A DNA stretch of 64,000 nucleotides, from positions 29,839 through 93,838 of the forward strand of contig NZ_MSIE01000049.1 in the NCBI RefSeq assembly GCF_001921205.1. Direction: 5' to 3'. This DNA is from Actinophytocola xanthii (GTDB lineage Bacteria > Actinomycetota > Actinomycetes > Mycobacteriales > Pseudonocardiaceae). Below, one piece after another: positions 17,605-25,411 of the stretch; position 1 is the stretch's first letter, and every line of letters begins with the position of its first letter. The translations under genes were made by a program, and so were the position numbers. The notes below the pieces were generated by a model. That model was not told the DNA's origin and did not search any database. It saw nothing but the letters and a program-made list of their open reading frames with translations.

Positions 17605-17661
17605 ATGAGGCCCGACGCGATTCTGTGCAGGTCCGGCAGCATGGCAAACCGCTTCCGCTGA
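17605..17661 (+). CDS. Short upstream open frame (18 residues)
   Basis: ATG with the RBS AAGGAG (17594-17599) five bases upstream, stop TGA at 17659-17661; the product would be [18 protein letters not shown]. It lies between the LacI-type operator and the CebR-type box, 130 bp before the GH62 start. It may be a translated leader of the GH62 transcript or chance; no homology can be judged at this length. Confidence 0.35.
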   Translation: MRPDAILCRSGSMANRFR

Positions 17662-17729
17662 CGGAGCACGACGAGCGCGCCCGCCTCACCCATCGGAGCA
17701 GGGCCGGATCCCCACCACAACCAGCAGGC

Positions 17730-17743
17730 TGGGAGCGCTCCCA
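17730..17743. promoter_or_regulatory. CebR-type operator, GH62 upstream
   Basis: TGGGAGCGCTCCCA, a perfect palindrome identical to the known binding consensus of CebR/CelR, the cello-oligosaccharide-responsive LacI-family repressors of actinomycetes. It lies 48 bp before the GH62 start, in promoter position. Confidence 0.8.
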
Positions 17744-17791
17744 AGAACGCGTCTCGGGCCTTGGCGGCCCCGGAACCCGAAGGAGAACACC

Positions 17792-19309
17792 ATGAGTCGG
17801 ATGGGCCAGGCCCCACCACCCACCGCGCCACCGTTTCGCAGGCGCCGTGCTCGCCGCATCGGGCGGGCACGCGCGCTGATCACCCTGCTCGTGACCGTCC
17901 TCGTCGCTCCCGCCGCCGCCGCGCTCAACGCCGGTGCGGCGTCGGCGGCGACCGTCGACACGACCGCGTGGTACGTGCTGGTCAACCGCAACAGCGGCAA
18001 GGCCATGGACATCGCCAACACGTCCACCAGCGACGGGGCGATCGCCCAGCAGTGGGCTCGCCACGACGGAGCCAACCAGCAGTGGCAGTTCGTGGACTCC
18101 GGTGGCGGCTACTACCGGCTGAAGTCGAAGAACTCCGGCAAGGTTCTCGACGTGAACAACTTCTCCACCGCCGACGGGGGGAAGGTCCAGCAATGGACGG
18201 ACCTCAACGGAACCAACCAGCAGTTCCGTCTCGCCGACTCCGACGGCGGCTACGTCCGGCTGATCAACCGCAACAGCGGCAAGGCCGTGGAGGTGACCGG
18301 CGCGTCGACCACGGACGGAGCAGCCGTCCTCCAGTACACCGACCTGAACGGGTCCAACCAGCAGTGGCAGCTCGTCCGCGTGACCGACAGCAATCCCGGC
18401 GCGTGCTCGCTTCCCTCGACATACCGCTGGACCTCGACCGGATCGCTGGCGAACCCGAGGCAGGGGTGGGTCTCGCTCAAGGACTTCACCCACGTCGTCC
18501 ACAACGGCAAGCACCTGGTCTACGCGACGACGCACGACACGGGAACAAGCTGGGGCTCGATGAACTTCACGCCGTTCACGAACTGGTCGGACATGGCCTC
18601 GGCCGGCCAGAACGCGATGAACCCCGGTGCTGTCGCGTCCACGCTGCTCTACTTCGCGCCGAAGAACATCTGGGTGCTCGCCTACCAGTGGGGTCCGACC
18701 GCGTTCAGCTACCGGACCTCGACCGACCCCACCAACGCCAACGGGTGGTCCGCGGCCCAGCCCCTGTTCACCGGAAGCATCTCCGGCTCCAACACGGGCC
18801 CCATCGACCAGACGCTCATCGGTGACGGTACGAACATGTACCTGTTCTTCGCCGGGGACAACGGCAAGATCTACCGCGCCAGCATGCCGATCGGGAACTT
18901 CCCCGGCAACTTCGGCTCGTCGTACACGACGATCATGAGCGACTCGACGAACAACCTGTTCGAGGGGGTCGAGGTCTACAAGGTCAAGGACCAGAACCAG
19001 TACCTGATGCTCGTCGAGGCGATCGGCAGCAACGGGCGTTACTTCCGGTCGTTCACCTCCAGCAGCCTGAACGGCTCGTGGACGCCGCAGGCCGCCACCG
19101 AGAGCAACCCCTTCGCCGGCAAGGCCAACAGCGGCGCGACCTGGACAAACGACATCAGCCACGGCGACCTGATCCGCAGCAACCCCGACCAGACCAAGAC
19201 CATCGACCCCTGCAACCTGCAGTTGCTCTACCAGGGACGCAGTCCCAACTCCGGCGGCGACTACGGCCTCCTGCCCTATCGCCCGGGTCTGCTGACACTA
19301 CAACGCTAG
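17792..19309 (+). CDS. Secreted GH62 alpha-L-arabinofuranosidase with N-terminal CBM13
   Basis: 505 residues: an Arg-rich signal peptide (residues 1-54, ending ASA), a ricin-type CBM13 trefoil with QQW/NQQW repeats (about 58-195), then a GH62 domain (about 205-505). GH62 landmarks are LKDFT (Asp231, base), PIDQTL (Asp339) and LFEGVEVY (Glu391, acid). GH62 enzymes release arabinose side chains from arabinoxylan or arabinan outside the cell. RBS AAGGAG precedes ATG 17792. Both a LacI-type and a CebR-type operator lie upstream, so induction by breakdown products is likely. The CBM13 is nearly the same as that of the GH43 protein at 25412-27472. Confidence 0.94.
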   Translation: MSRMGQAPPPTAPPFRRRRARRIGRARALITLLVTVLVAPAAAALNAGAASAATVDTTAWYVLVNRNSGKAMDIANTSTSDGAIAQQWARHDGANQQWQFVDSGGGYYRLKSKNSGKVLDVNNFSTADGGKVQQWTDLNGTNQQFRLADSDGGYVRLINRNSGKAVEVTGASTTDGAAVLQYTDLNGSNQQWQLVRVTDSNPGACSLPSTYRWTSTGSLANPRQGWVSLKDFTHVVHNGKHLVYATTHDTGTSWGSMNFTPFTNWSDMASAGQNAMNPGAVASTLLYFAPKNIWVLAYQWGPTAFSYRTSTDPTNANGWSAAQPLFTGSISGSNTGPIDQTLIGDGTNMYLFFAGDNGKIYRASMPIGNFPGNFGSSYTTIMSDSTNNLFEGVEVYKVKDQNQYLMLVEAIGSNGRYFRSFTSSSLNGSWTPQAATESNPFAGKANSGATWTNDISHGDLIRSNPDQTKTIDPCNLQLLYQGRSPNSGGDYGLLPYRPGLLTLQR

Positions 19310-19320
19310 AACACGTCCGC

Positions 19321-19333
19321 GTCCGACACGGAC
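19321..19333 (+). terminator. Small hairpin after GH62
   Basis: GTCCG-ACA-CGGAC, 11 bp after the GH62 stop and before the LacI promoter. Short stem, no T-tract. Confidence 0.3.
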
Positions 19334-19374
19334 GACCCGACCTTGACGATTGACGATCGCCGGGCCACAGTTAG

Positions 19375-19386
19375 GCGAACGTTCGC
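19375..19386. promoter_or_regulatory. LacI autoregulatory operator
   Basis: GCGAACGTTCGC, a perfect 12-bp palindrome centred on CG, 21 bp before the GTG of the lacI-family gene that heads the transporter operon. It shares the AACG core with the GTTAACG(C/T)TAAC-type sites, so it is probably the regulator's own site. Confidence 0.65.
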
Positions 19387-19407
19387 TCTCGCTGGGGAGG
19401 GTCGTCC

Positions 19408-20406
19408 GTGTACGTGTCGCTCAAGGATGTCGCGGCGCGTTCCGGCGTGAGCTTCCAGACTGCGAGCAAGGTCCTCAACGGCAACTCCGGGGTGGTCTCA
19501 CCCAGCACCCGGGAGCGCATCCTGCGAGCCGCGGCAGACCTCGGCTACGTGCCCAACGCGATGGCCCGGGGTCTGGTCCGGCAGGCCTCGGTCACGATCG
19601 GGGTGCTGGCGGACGACTTCTCCGATCTCGCGGTCTCGCAGTTCGTGTTGGCCGCTCAGCGGGCCGCGGCCAGCCGTGGCCACGGCGCCCTCATCAGCAG
19701 CGTGCACGCCGATGTCGACGCCGACCTGGCCGTTCGCAAGCTCCTGGAGTACCGCGTCGACGGCATCCTGGTGGCGGCACCGTCACTGGAGGACGATCCG
19801 AGGCTCGGCGCGGCGCTGCGCGGCCCGCTACCCGTGGTCAGCATCAACCGGATCCATGGCCGTCGGGTTCCGGTGGTCGGGTCCGACCACGCGGTCACCG
19901 GCACCCTGGCCGCCGAGCACCTACTCGGCCTCGGGCACCGTCGGATCGGCACGGTCACCGGACCGCGGCGACGACAGGTGGTGCAGCGCCGGATGCACGG
20001 GTTCCGGGAGGCGTTGCGCGCCGCGGGCGAACCGCTGCCCGAACAGCGGGTCGTCGAGGCGGACTGGAGCTTCGAGAGCGGCCGGGCCGCGGCACACCAG
20101 TTGCTGGACACCGATCCGACGGTCACGGCCGTCTTCGCACACAACGACGTCATCGCCGTGGGCGCGCTCAAGGCGTTGCACGAGCGTGGCCTGCGGCTAC
20201 CCGACAACTGTTCCGTCGTGGGCTGCGACGACCTGTCCTTCGCCGAGTACCTCGTCCCGCCGCTGACCACTGTGCGCATCCCGTTCCAGGAGACCGGCGA
20301 ACGGGCGGCAACCCTGCTCCTCGACCGCATCGGAGGGCGGCAGATCCGCGCACGCGACCTGCTGCCCGTGGAACTCGTCGTCCGTGCGTCCACCTCGTCC
20401 CCCTAG
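19408..20406 (+). CDS. LacI-family transcriptional regulator
   Basis: 332 residues: an N-terminal LacI helix-turn-helix (residues 4-26, VSLKDVAARSGVSFQTASKVLNG split across the hinge) and a periplasmic-binding-like sensor domain (60-330) with VFAHNDVIAVGALKAL and GCDDLSFAEYLVPPLTTVRIP. Start GTG 19408. It heads an operon with the sugar-binding protein (10-bp gap), two permeases and GH51, so an arabinose- or arabino-oligosaccharide-responsive repressor is the natural inference. The palindrome 21 bp upstream suggests autoregulation, and related sites precede GH62, GH43 and GH27. Confidence 0.92.
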   Translation: MYVSLKDVAARSGVSFQTASKVLNGNSGVVSPSTRERILRAAADLGYVPNAMARGLVRQASVTIGVLADDFSDLAVSQFVLAAQRAAASRGHGALISSVHADVDADLAVRKLLEYRVDGILVAAPSLEDDPRLGAALRGPLPVVSINRIHGRRVPVVGSDHAVTGTLAAEHLLGLGHRRIGTVTGPRRRQVVQRRMHGFREALRAAGEPLPEQRVVEADWSFESGRAAAHQLLDTDPTVTAVFAHNDVIAVGALKALHERGLRLPDNCSVVGCDDLSFAEYLVPPLTTVRIPFQETGERAATLLLDRIGGRQIRARDLLPVELVVRASTSSP

Positions 20407-20416
20407 GACGGTGACA

Positions 20417-21760
20417 ATGAACAGCCCTCCCGTTCCCCGATCCGCGCTCACCCGGCGCGACCTGCTCCGCGCCACCGTGCTGGGGGCCGGCGCCATGGCC
20501 ATCAGCGGTTGCTCCTCGATCGGCGCCGGTCTGCTCGCCACACCTCCCGCCTCCGGCACCGTGACGTACTGGAACCTCTTCGGTGGTGGCGACGGCATCC
20601 GCATGCGTGAGATGGAGGACGGGTACCGCAAGGCGAACCCGGACATCGAGCTGCGGACCGCCACCTTCATGTGGGGCAACCCGTACTACACGAAGTTGGC
20701 ACTGTCCACCGTCGGCGGCCGGCCGCCCGACGTCGCGGCATCGCACCTGACCCGGATGAAGACCCTGGTCCTGGGAAACCTGCTGCAGGAGCTGCGCCCC
20801 GAGGACCTGGAACGACACGGCATCACCGCCGAGAAGTTCAACCGGAAGGCGTGGGAGGCCGGCCTGGTCGACGGGAAGTGCTATGCGATCCCGATCGACA
20901 CCCATCCGTTCGTGCTGTTCTACAACACGAAGATCTGCGAGCAGGCCGGTCTACTCGACGCCGAGGGCAACCTCGCACCGATCGAGGGTCCGGACGCGTT
21001 CGAGAACGCCCTGAGCAGGGTCAAGCAGGTCACCGGCCGGTACGGTGCCACCCACGGCATCACCTCCCCTTCCTCGGCGCCGTGGCGGCTGTTCCAGACC
21101 CTGTACGCCCAACTGGGCGGCGAGGTGCTGGCCGACGACGGCGCACGGGTCGTACTCGACGACACCAAGGCGAAGCAGGTACTCGACTACCTGCGGATGC
21201 TCACCGTCGAGAAGCGACTGATGCCGGGCAGCGTGGACTACCAGGGCGCGATCGCGCTGTTCGCCAGCGGCGCGGCCGGGTTCCACCTCAACGGCGAATG
21301 GGAGATCTCGACGTTCCAGGACGCGAAGATGCCGTTCAGCATGACGCTGGTGCCCAACGTCTTCGGCGGACCGTACGTGGTACAGGCCGACTCGCACACT
21401 CTCGTGCTGCCGGTACGGCCGGAGCCGGACCCGGCCGCACTCGACCGCTCGATCGGTTTCGTCCGGTCCATGCTCGACCAGAGCCTCACCTGGGCGCAGG
21501 GCGGCCATGTGCCGACGTGGCAGCCGGTCGCCACCAGCGATGCGTACCAGAAGCTCACCCCGCAGTCCCAGTACGCGGCGGCCGCCACCGCCGCCGTCTA
21601 CGACCCGCCCGGCTGGTATTCCGGCTCGGGGTCGAACTTCGAGACCGTCATGGGCTCCGCGGTCGGCGCCGTCGAGGCCGGCGACCTGTCGCCCGAGGAA
21701 GCGATCGCGCAACTCCGTTCCAAGCTGGCCGTTCTGGCTGCCACCGCGTCACCGGTGTGA
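20417..21760 (+). CDS. Sugar ABC transporter substrate-binding lipoprotein
   Basis: 447 residues with a twin-arginine signal (TRRDLLRA, Arg13-Arg14) and a lipobox ending at Cys32 (ISGCSS), then an extracellular solute-binding protein family 1 fold (GTVTYWNLFGGGDG, NPDIELRT, ASGAAGFHLNGEWEIS). It would be tethered outside the membrane and pass oligosaccharides to the two permeases encoded next. ATG 20417 is chosen over the short upstream extension because the signal peptide starts there. Substrate is inferred as an arabino- or xylo-oligosaccharide because of the flanking GH51 and GH62. Confidence 0.93.
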   Translation: MNSPPVPRSALTRRDLLRATVLGAGAMAISGCSSIGAGLLATPPASGTVTYWNLFGGGDGIRMREMEDGYRKANPDIELRTATFMWGNPYYTKLALSTVGGRPPDVAASHLTRMKTLVLGNLLQELRPEDLERHGITAEKFNRKAWEAGLVDGKCYAIPIDTHPFVLFYNTKICEQAGLLDAEGNLAPIEGPDAFENALSRVKQVTGRYGATHGITSPSSAPWRLFQTLYAQLGGEVLADDGARVVLDDTKAKQVLDYLRMLTVEKRLMPGSVDYQGAIALFASGAAGFHLNGEWEISTFQDAKMPFSMTLVPNVFGGPYVVQADSHTLVLPVRPEPDPAALDRSIGFVRSMLDQSLTWAQGGHVPTWQPVATSDAYQKLTPQSQYAAAATAAVYDPPGWYSGSGSNFETVMGSAVGAVEAGDLSPEEAIAQLRSKLAVLAATASPV

Positions 21761-21782
21761 GCGACAAACGAGGAGGTTGGCC

Positions 21783-22766
21783 GTGGCCAGCACCGACATC
21801 ACCGGCCGAGCCGGGACAGTCGCCCCCGCGCGGCCCGAACCCCGCGGGGGCCGGCACGCTCGGACGCCGAAAAAGCCGAGGCGCGAGAACCGCCTGACCG
21901 GACACGGTCGGCCCGCGCTGCTGTTCCTCGCGCCGTTCCTCGCGCTGTACCTGCTGTTCATCGTCGGACCGGCCATCTACGGCCTGGTGATGAGCTTGTT
22001 CAACACCAGCATGGTCGCTCCGGGCCTCGGCGAGTTCGCCGGCTTGGACAACTACGCCGAGGCGCTGTCGAGCAACGACTTCTGGTCGTCGCTGTGGCAC
22101 ACCATCTGGTTCACGATCCTCACCACGCCGCCGCTCGTCGCGCTCGGCCTGGTGTTCGCGCTGCTCGCCGAGCGAGCGCGCCGGGCGCGGTGGTTCTTCC
22201 GACTGGCGTTCTTCTTACCCTACGTTCTGCCGTCGGCGGTGGTCGCGCTCATCTGGATCTGGATGTACACCCCGGAACTCGGTCTGCTCAGCCGAGCGGT
22301 GACGTCGCTGGGGTTCGCCGAACCCGACTGGCTCGGCAACCCGGACTTCGCGATGGTCTCACTGGCTATCACGACCGTGTGGTGGACACTCGGGTTCAAC
22401 TTCGTGCTGTACCTCGCGGGTCTGCAGGAGATCCCGCGTGAGCTGTACGAGGCCTCGGCCATCGACGGTGCGGGACCCTGGCAACAGATCCGCCTGATCA
22501 CGGTGCCGCTGCTCGCCCGCACCACCTCGCTGGTGGTGGTGCTGCAGGTCATCGCCTCGCTGAAGGTGTTCGACCAGATGTACATCATGACCCAGGGCGG
22601 TCCGAACTTCGCGACCCGCTCGGTCCTGCAGTACGTGTTCGACGTCGGGTTCACCGACCTCCGCAGTGGCGCCGCCGCGGCCGCGTCCACCTTGTTCTTC
22701 GTCGTCGTGCTCGCGGTGTCGACCATCTGGCTCGTCATGACCCGCCGCCAGGAACCGGAGCTGTAG
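21783..22766 (+). CDS. Sugar ABC transporter permease (MalF/UgpA type)
   Basis: 327 residues: a basic cytoplasmic N-terminus (1-45), then six membrane segments and the EAA loop YEASAIDGAGPWQQIRLITVPLL that docks an ATPase. Start GTG 21783 with RBS AGGAGG (21771-21776), 22 bp after the binding-protein gene. Pairs with the next permease. No ATPase gene is present in the operon, so a shared ATPase of the MsiK type is expected (known arrangement for actinomycete oligosaccharide importers). Confidence 0.93.
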   Translation: MASTDITGRAGTVAPARPEPRGGRHARTPKKPRRENRLTGHGRPALLFLAPFLALYLLFIVGPAIYGLVMSLFNTSMVAPGLGEFAGLDNYAEALSSNDFWSSLWHTIWFTILTTPPLVALGLVFALLAERARRARWFFRLAFFLPYVLPSAVVALIWIWMYTPELGLLSRAVTSLGFAEPDWLGNPDFAMVSLAITTVWWTLGFNFVLYLAGLQEIPRELYEASAIDGAGPWQQIRLITVPLLARTTSLVVVLQVIASLKVFDQMYIMTQGGPNFATRSVLQYVFDVGFTDLRSGAAAAASTLFFVVVLAVSTIWLVMTRRQEPEL

Positions 22767-22768
22767 AC

Positions 22769-23662
22769 ATGGCAATCCTCGCGCACAGCGACGACGTCCA
22801 GCCGCTGACCGCCGCACAGGCACAGCGCTACGCCGACACCGCCGACCGTCGAACACGCCTGTTCAACCGGTGCTGCACCGCGGTGCTCATCGCGTTCGCC
22901 CTCCTGTGGCTCGTTCCGCTGGCCTGGGCCCTCGACACCGCTCTCAAGCCCAACGGCGAGACCATCAACCCCACCTGGCTCATCGAGAACCCGACTCTCG
23001 CGTCGTTCCGGACGTTGCTCGCCGAGGGCGACATCCTCGACTGGTACGCCGCGAGCTTCATCATCTCGACGCTGTCGGCGGCCGGGACGGTGATCACCGC
23101 CAGCCTGGCCGCCTACGCGCTGTCCCGCATGCGGTTCCGGTACCGCTGGCTGGCGTTCTGGTTCATCCTGCTGGGCATCATGATCCCCCGGCAGGTCCTG
23201 ATCGTGCCGCAGTTCCAGGAGCTGGACAGCGTCAACCTGTTGAACACGTACTGGGCGGTGATCCTGCCGTCGATCCCCATCGCGATCGCGGTGGTCGTGT
23301 TCAAGCAGTTCTTCGACGGGATCCCGAAGGACCTCGACGAGGCGGCGCGCATCGACGGAGCCGGCTTCTTCCACATCTACCGGCAGGTCGTGCTGCCCCT
23401 CGCTCGCCCGGCCCTGTCGGCGGTGGCGATCTTCAGCTTCGTGTGGACGTGGAACGACCTGCTGTGGCCGCTTCTCGCGCTGAGCAACCCGGAGGTCATG
23501 ACGATCCCGGCCGGTCTGGCGACCGTTCAGGGGACGTACGGGATCCGGTACGCCGACACGATGGCCTCGGCCATTCTCGGCGCGCTCCCACTGGTGCTGG
23601 TGTTCCTGCTGTTCCAACGCCGCATCGTCGAAGGAATCGCCGGCACCGGTCTGAAGGGATAG
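22769..23662 (+). CDS. Sugar ABC transporter permease (MalG/UgpE type)
   Basis: 297 residues, six membrane segments, EAA loop DEAARIDGAGFFHIYRQVVLPL. Starts 2 bp after the stop of the partner permease and ends 3 bp before GH51, so the whole set is tightly coupled. Its role is to form the membrane channel with the preceding permease for import of the oligosaccharide. Confidence 0.93.
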   Translation: MAILAHSDDVQPLTAAQAQRYADTADRRTRLFNRCCTAVLIAFALLWLVPLAWALDTALKPNGETINPTWLIENPTLASFRTLLAEGDILDWYAASFIISTLSAAGTVITASLAAYALSRMRFRYRWLAFWFILLGIMIPRQVLIVPQFQELDSVNLLNTYWAVILPSIPIAIAVVVFKQFFDGIPKDLDEAARIDGAGFFHIYRQVVLPLARPALSAVAIFSFVWTWNDLLWPLLALSNPEVMTIPAGLATVQGTYGIRYADTMASAILGALPLVLVFLLFQRRIVEGIAGTGLKG

Positions 23663-23665
23663 TCC

Positions 23666-25171
23666 ATGCAGCACGCCGCACTGACCATCGATCCGGCGTT
23701 CCGCATCGCGGAGGTGGATCCGCGCCTGTTCGGTTCCTTCGTGGAGCACATGGGTCGGTGCGTCTACACCGGAATTTTTGAACCGGGCCACGCCACCGCG
23801 GACGACGAGGGGTTCCGCGGTGACGTCGCCGAGCTGGTCAGGGAACTCGCCCCACCGATCCTGCGGTACCCGGGGGGCAACTTCGTGTCCGGCTACAACT
23901 GGGAGGACGGTATCGGCCCCCGGGAGAGCCGGCCGAGGACGCTGGACCTGGCCTGGCGGTCGTACGAGACCAACCAGGTGGGCGTGGACGAGTTCACGAA
24001 GTGGGCCCGCCGGATGGGTAGCGAGCCGATGATGGCGGTCAACCTCGGCACCCGCGGCATCGACGCGGCACGCAACCTCGTCGAGTACGCCAACCACCCG
24101 GGCGGCTCGTACTGGTCGGACCTGCGCCGCCGCAACGGAACGTCCGAGCCGCACGGGATAGCGCTGTGGTGCCTGGGCAACGAGATGGACGGGCCGTGGC
24201 AGCTCGGTCACAAGACCGCGGCGGAGTACGCACGGCTCGCGGCCGAGACGGCGCGGGCCATGCGCAGGGTCGACCCGTCGATCGAGCTGGTCGCGTGCGG
24301 CAGCTCGCACCAGCGAATGCCGACCTTCGGCGACTGGGAGGCCACCGTACTCCGCGAGACCTACGACCTGGTCGACTACGTCTCCCTGCACGGCTACTAC
24401 GAGCAGCGTGGCGACGACCGCGGCAGCTTCCTCGCCAGCGGGGTCAACATGGACCGCTTCATCGAGTCGGTGATCGCCACCTGCGACCACGTACGCGGCG
24501 CGGGACAGCACAGGAAACGTGTCAACCTGGCCTTCGACGAGTGGAACGTGTGGTATCTGGGCAAGTTCGCGGGCGAGGAGAACCTGGACTGGTCCGAGCG
24601 CCCACGCCTCATCGAGGACCAGTACTCGGTGGTCGACGCGGTCGTGGTCGGCAGCCTGCTGATCTCCCTGCTGCGCCACGCCGACCGGGTGAAGATCGCC
24701 TGCCTCGCCCAGCTCGTCAACGTCATCGCGCCGATCCGCTCCGAACCGGACGGCCCGGCGTGGCGGCAGACCACCTTCCACCCGTACGCGCTCACCTCCC
24801 GTCACGGGCGCGGATCGGTCCTGCGGGTCGAACCCACCGGTCCCACCTACGAGACCTCGTGGATGGGCGAGGTTCCCGTCGTCGACGCGACGGCCGTCCA
24901 CGACGAGGAGACCGGCACGGTCACGGTGTTCGCGGTCAACCGCGACCAGCACGAGCCGGTGGCACTCGACATCGACCTACGATCGCTGCCCAACCTCACG
25001 ACGGGCGAGCACACGGCACTGTTCGACGACGACCCCGATGCGACGAACACCGCGGCCCAGCCCGATCGGGTCACTCCGACCCGGCTCGCCGACGTGAAGG
25101 CCACCGAAGGCACGATCACGGCCGTGCTGCCAGCTCTGTCCTGGAACATGCTGCGCTTCGACTCCCGGTAG
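23666..25171 (+). CDS. Cytoplasmic GH51 alpha-N-arabinofuranosidase
   Basis: 501 residues, no signal peptide. GH51 landmarks: LFGSFVEHMGRCVYTGI near the N-terminus, LRYPGGNFVSGYNWEDG, acid/base Glu173 in LGNEMDGPWQ and nucleophile Glu292 in FDEWNVWY. The enzyme removes terminal arabinofuranose from imported oligosaccharides, the last step after the secreted GH62/GH43 enzymes and the ABC importer encoded just upstream. It overlaps nothing and follows the permease by 3 bp, so it belongs to the lacI operon. abfA-type enzymes of Streptomyces are the closest known group. Confidence 0.95.
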   Translation: MQHAALTIDPAFRIAEVDPRLFGSFVEHMGRCVYTGIFEPGHATADDEGFRGDVAELVRELAPPILRYPGGNFVSGYNWEDGIGPRESRPRTLDLAWRSYETNQVGVDEFTKWARRMGSEPMMAVNLGTRGIDAARNLVEYANHPGGSYWSDLRRRNGTSEPHGIALWCLGNEMDGPWQLGHKTAAEYARLAAETARAMRRVDPSIELVACGSSHQRMPTFGDWEATVLRETYDLVDYVSLHGYYEQRGDDRGSFLASGVNMDRFIESVIATCDHVRGAGQHRKRVNLAFDEWNVWYLGKFAGEENLDWSERPRLIEDQYSVVDAVVVGSLLISLLRHADRVKIACLAQLVNVIAPIRSEPDGPAWRQTTFHPYALTSRHGRGSVLRVEPTGPTYETSWMGEVPVVDATAVHDEETGTVTVFAVNRDQHEPVALDIDLRSLPNLTTGEHTALFDDDPDATNTAAQPDRVTPTRLADVKATEGTITAVLPALSWNMLRFDSR

Positions 25172-25174
25172 CCA

Positions 25175-25328
25175 GGGTCTTGTGGTGAGCGCCCAGGGCG
25201 GTGACCGCGGCGGCGAAGTCGCGGGCGACCGTGTAGTTCTTGGCGTTGTCGGTCAGTACGCGGTGAATGCGCGGGATGCCCTGGGCCAGGCGTCCATGCA
25301 CGGTCAAACGAGCGTCAGCGTGTCCCAT
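25175..25328 (-). pseudogene. IS481-type transposase remnant, internally deleted
   Basis: Reading leftward from 25328, MGHADARLTVHGR matches the N-terminus of IS481-family transposases. It then joins directly to GIPRIHRVLTDNAKNYTVARDF and LGAHHKT, which belong to the catalytic core (around the second Asp and DNAKxY region). Most of the DNA-binding domain and the first half of the integrase core are missing, and the frame runs into the end of the GH51 gene. It is a dead internal-deletion remnant between the convergent GH51 and GH43 genes. Confidence 0.7.
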
Positions 25329-25329
25329 C

Positions 25330-25385
25330 GAGGCCTCCGGTGCGGTGGTGATTGCGAAGTCAGTCACCACCGCGCCGGAGGCCTC
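25330..25385. terminator. Large inverted repeat between GH51 and GH43
   Basis: Two 22-bp arms (25330-25351 and 25364-25385) are complementary except for one position, around a 12-base loop. It lies between convergent genes and could stop transcription from both sides. It also touches the transposase remnant's start, so an origin from the IS element cannot be excluded. Confidence 0.6.
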
Positions 25386-25411
25386 ACCCATGATCAAGCC
25401 AACGAGTACAC

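Larger units (their letters stand above)
17267..17791. promoter_or_regulatory. Regulatory gap upstream of the GH62 gene
   Basis: 525 bp without a sizeable gene. It holds a LacI-type operator (17549-17560), an 18-codon open frame with a consensus RBS (17605-17661) and a perfect CebR-type box (17730-17743) before the GH62 RBS. The first 280 bp show nothing recognisable. Confidence 0.6.

Noticed and set aside
22220..24952. Leftward 910-codon frame opposite permease and GH51 genes
   Set aside because: Antisense shadow of genes with clear catalytic or EAA motifs.
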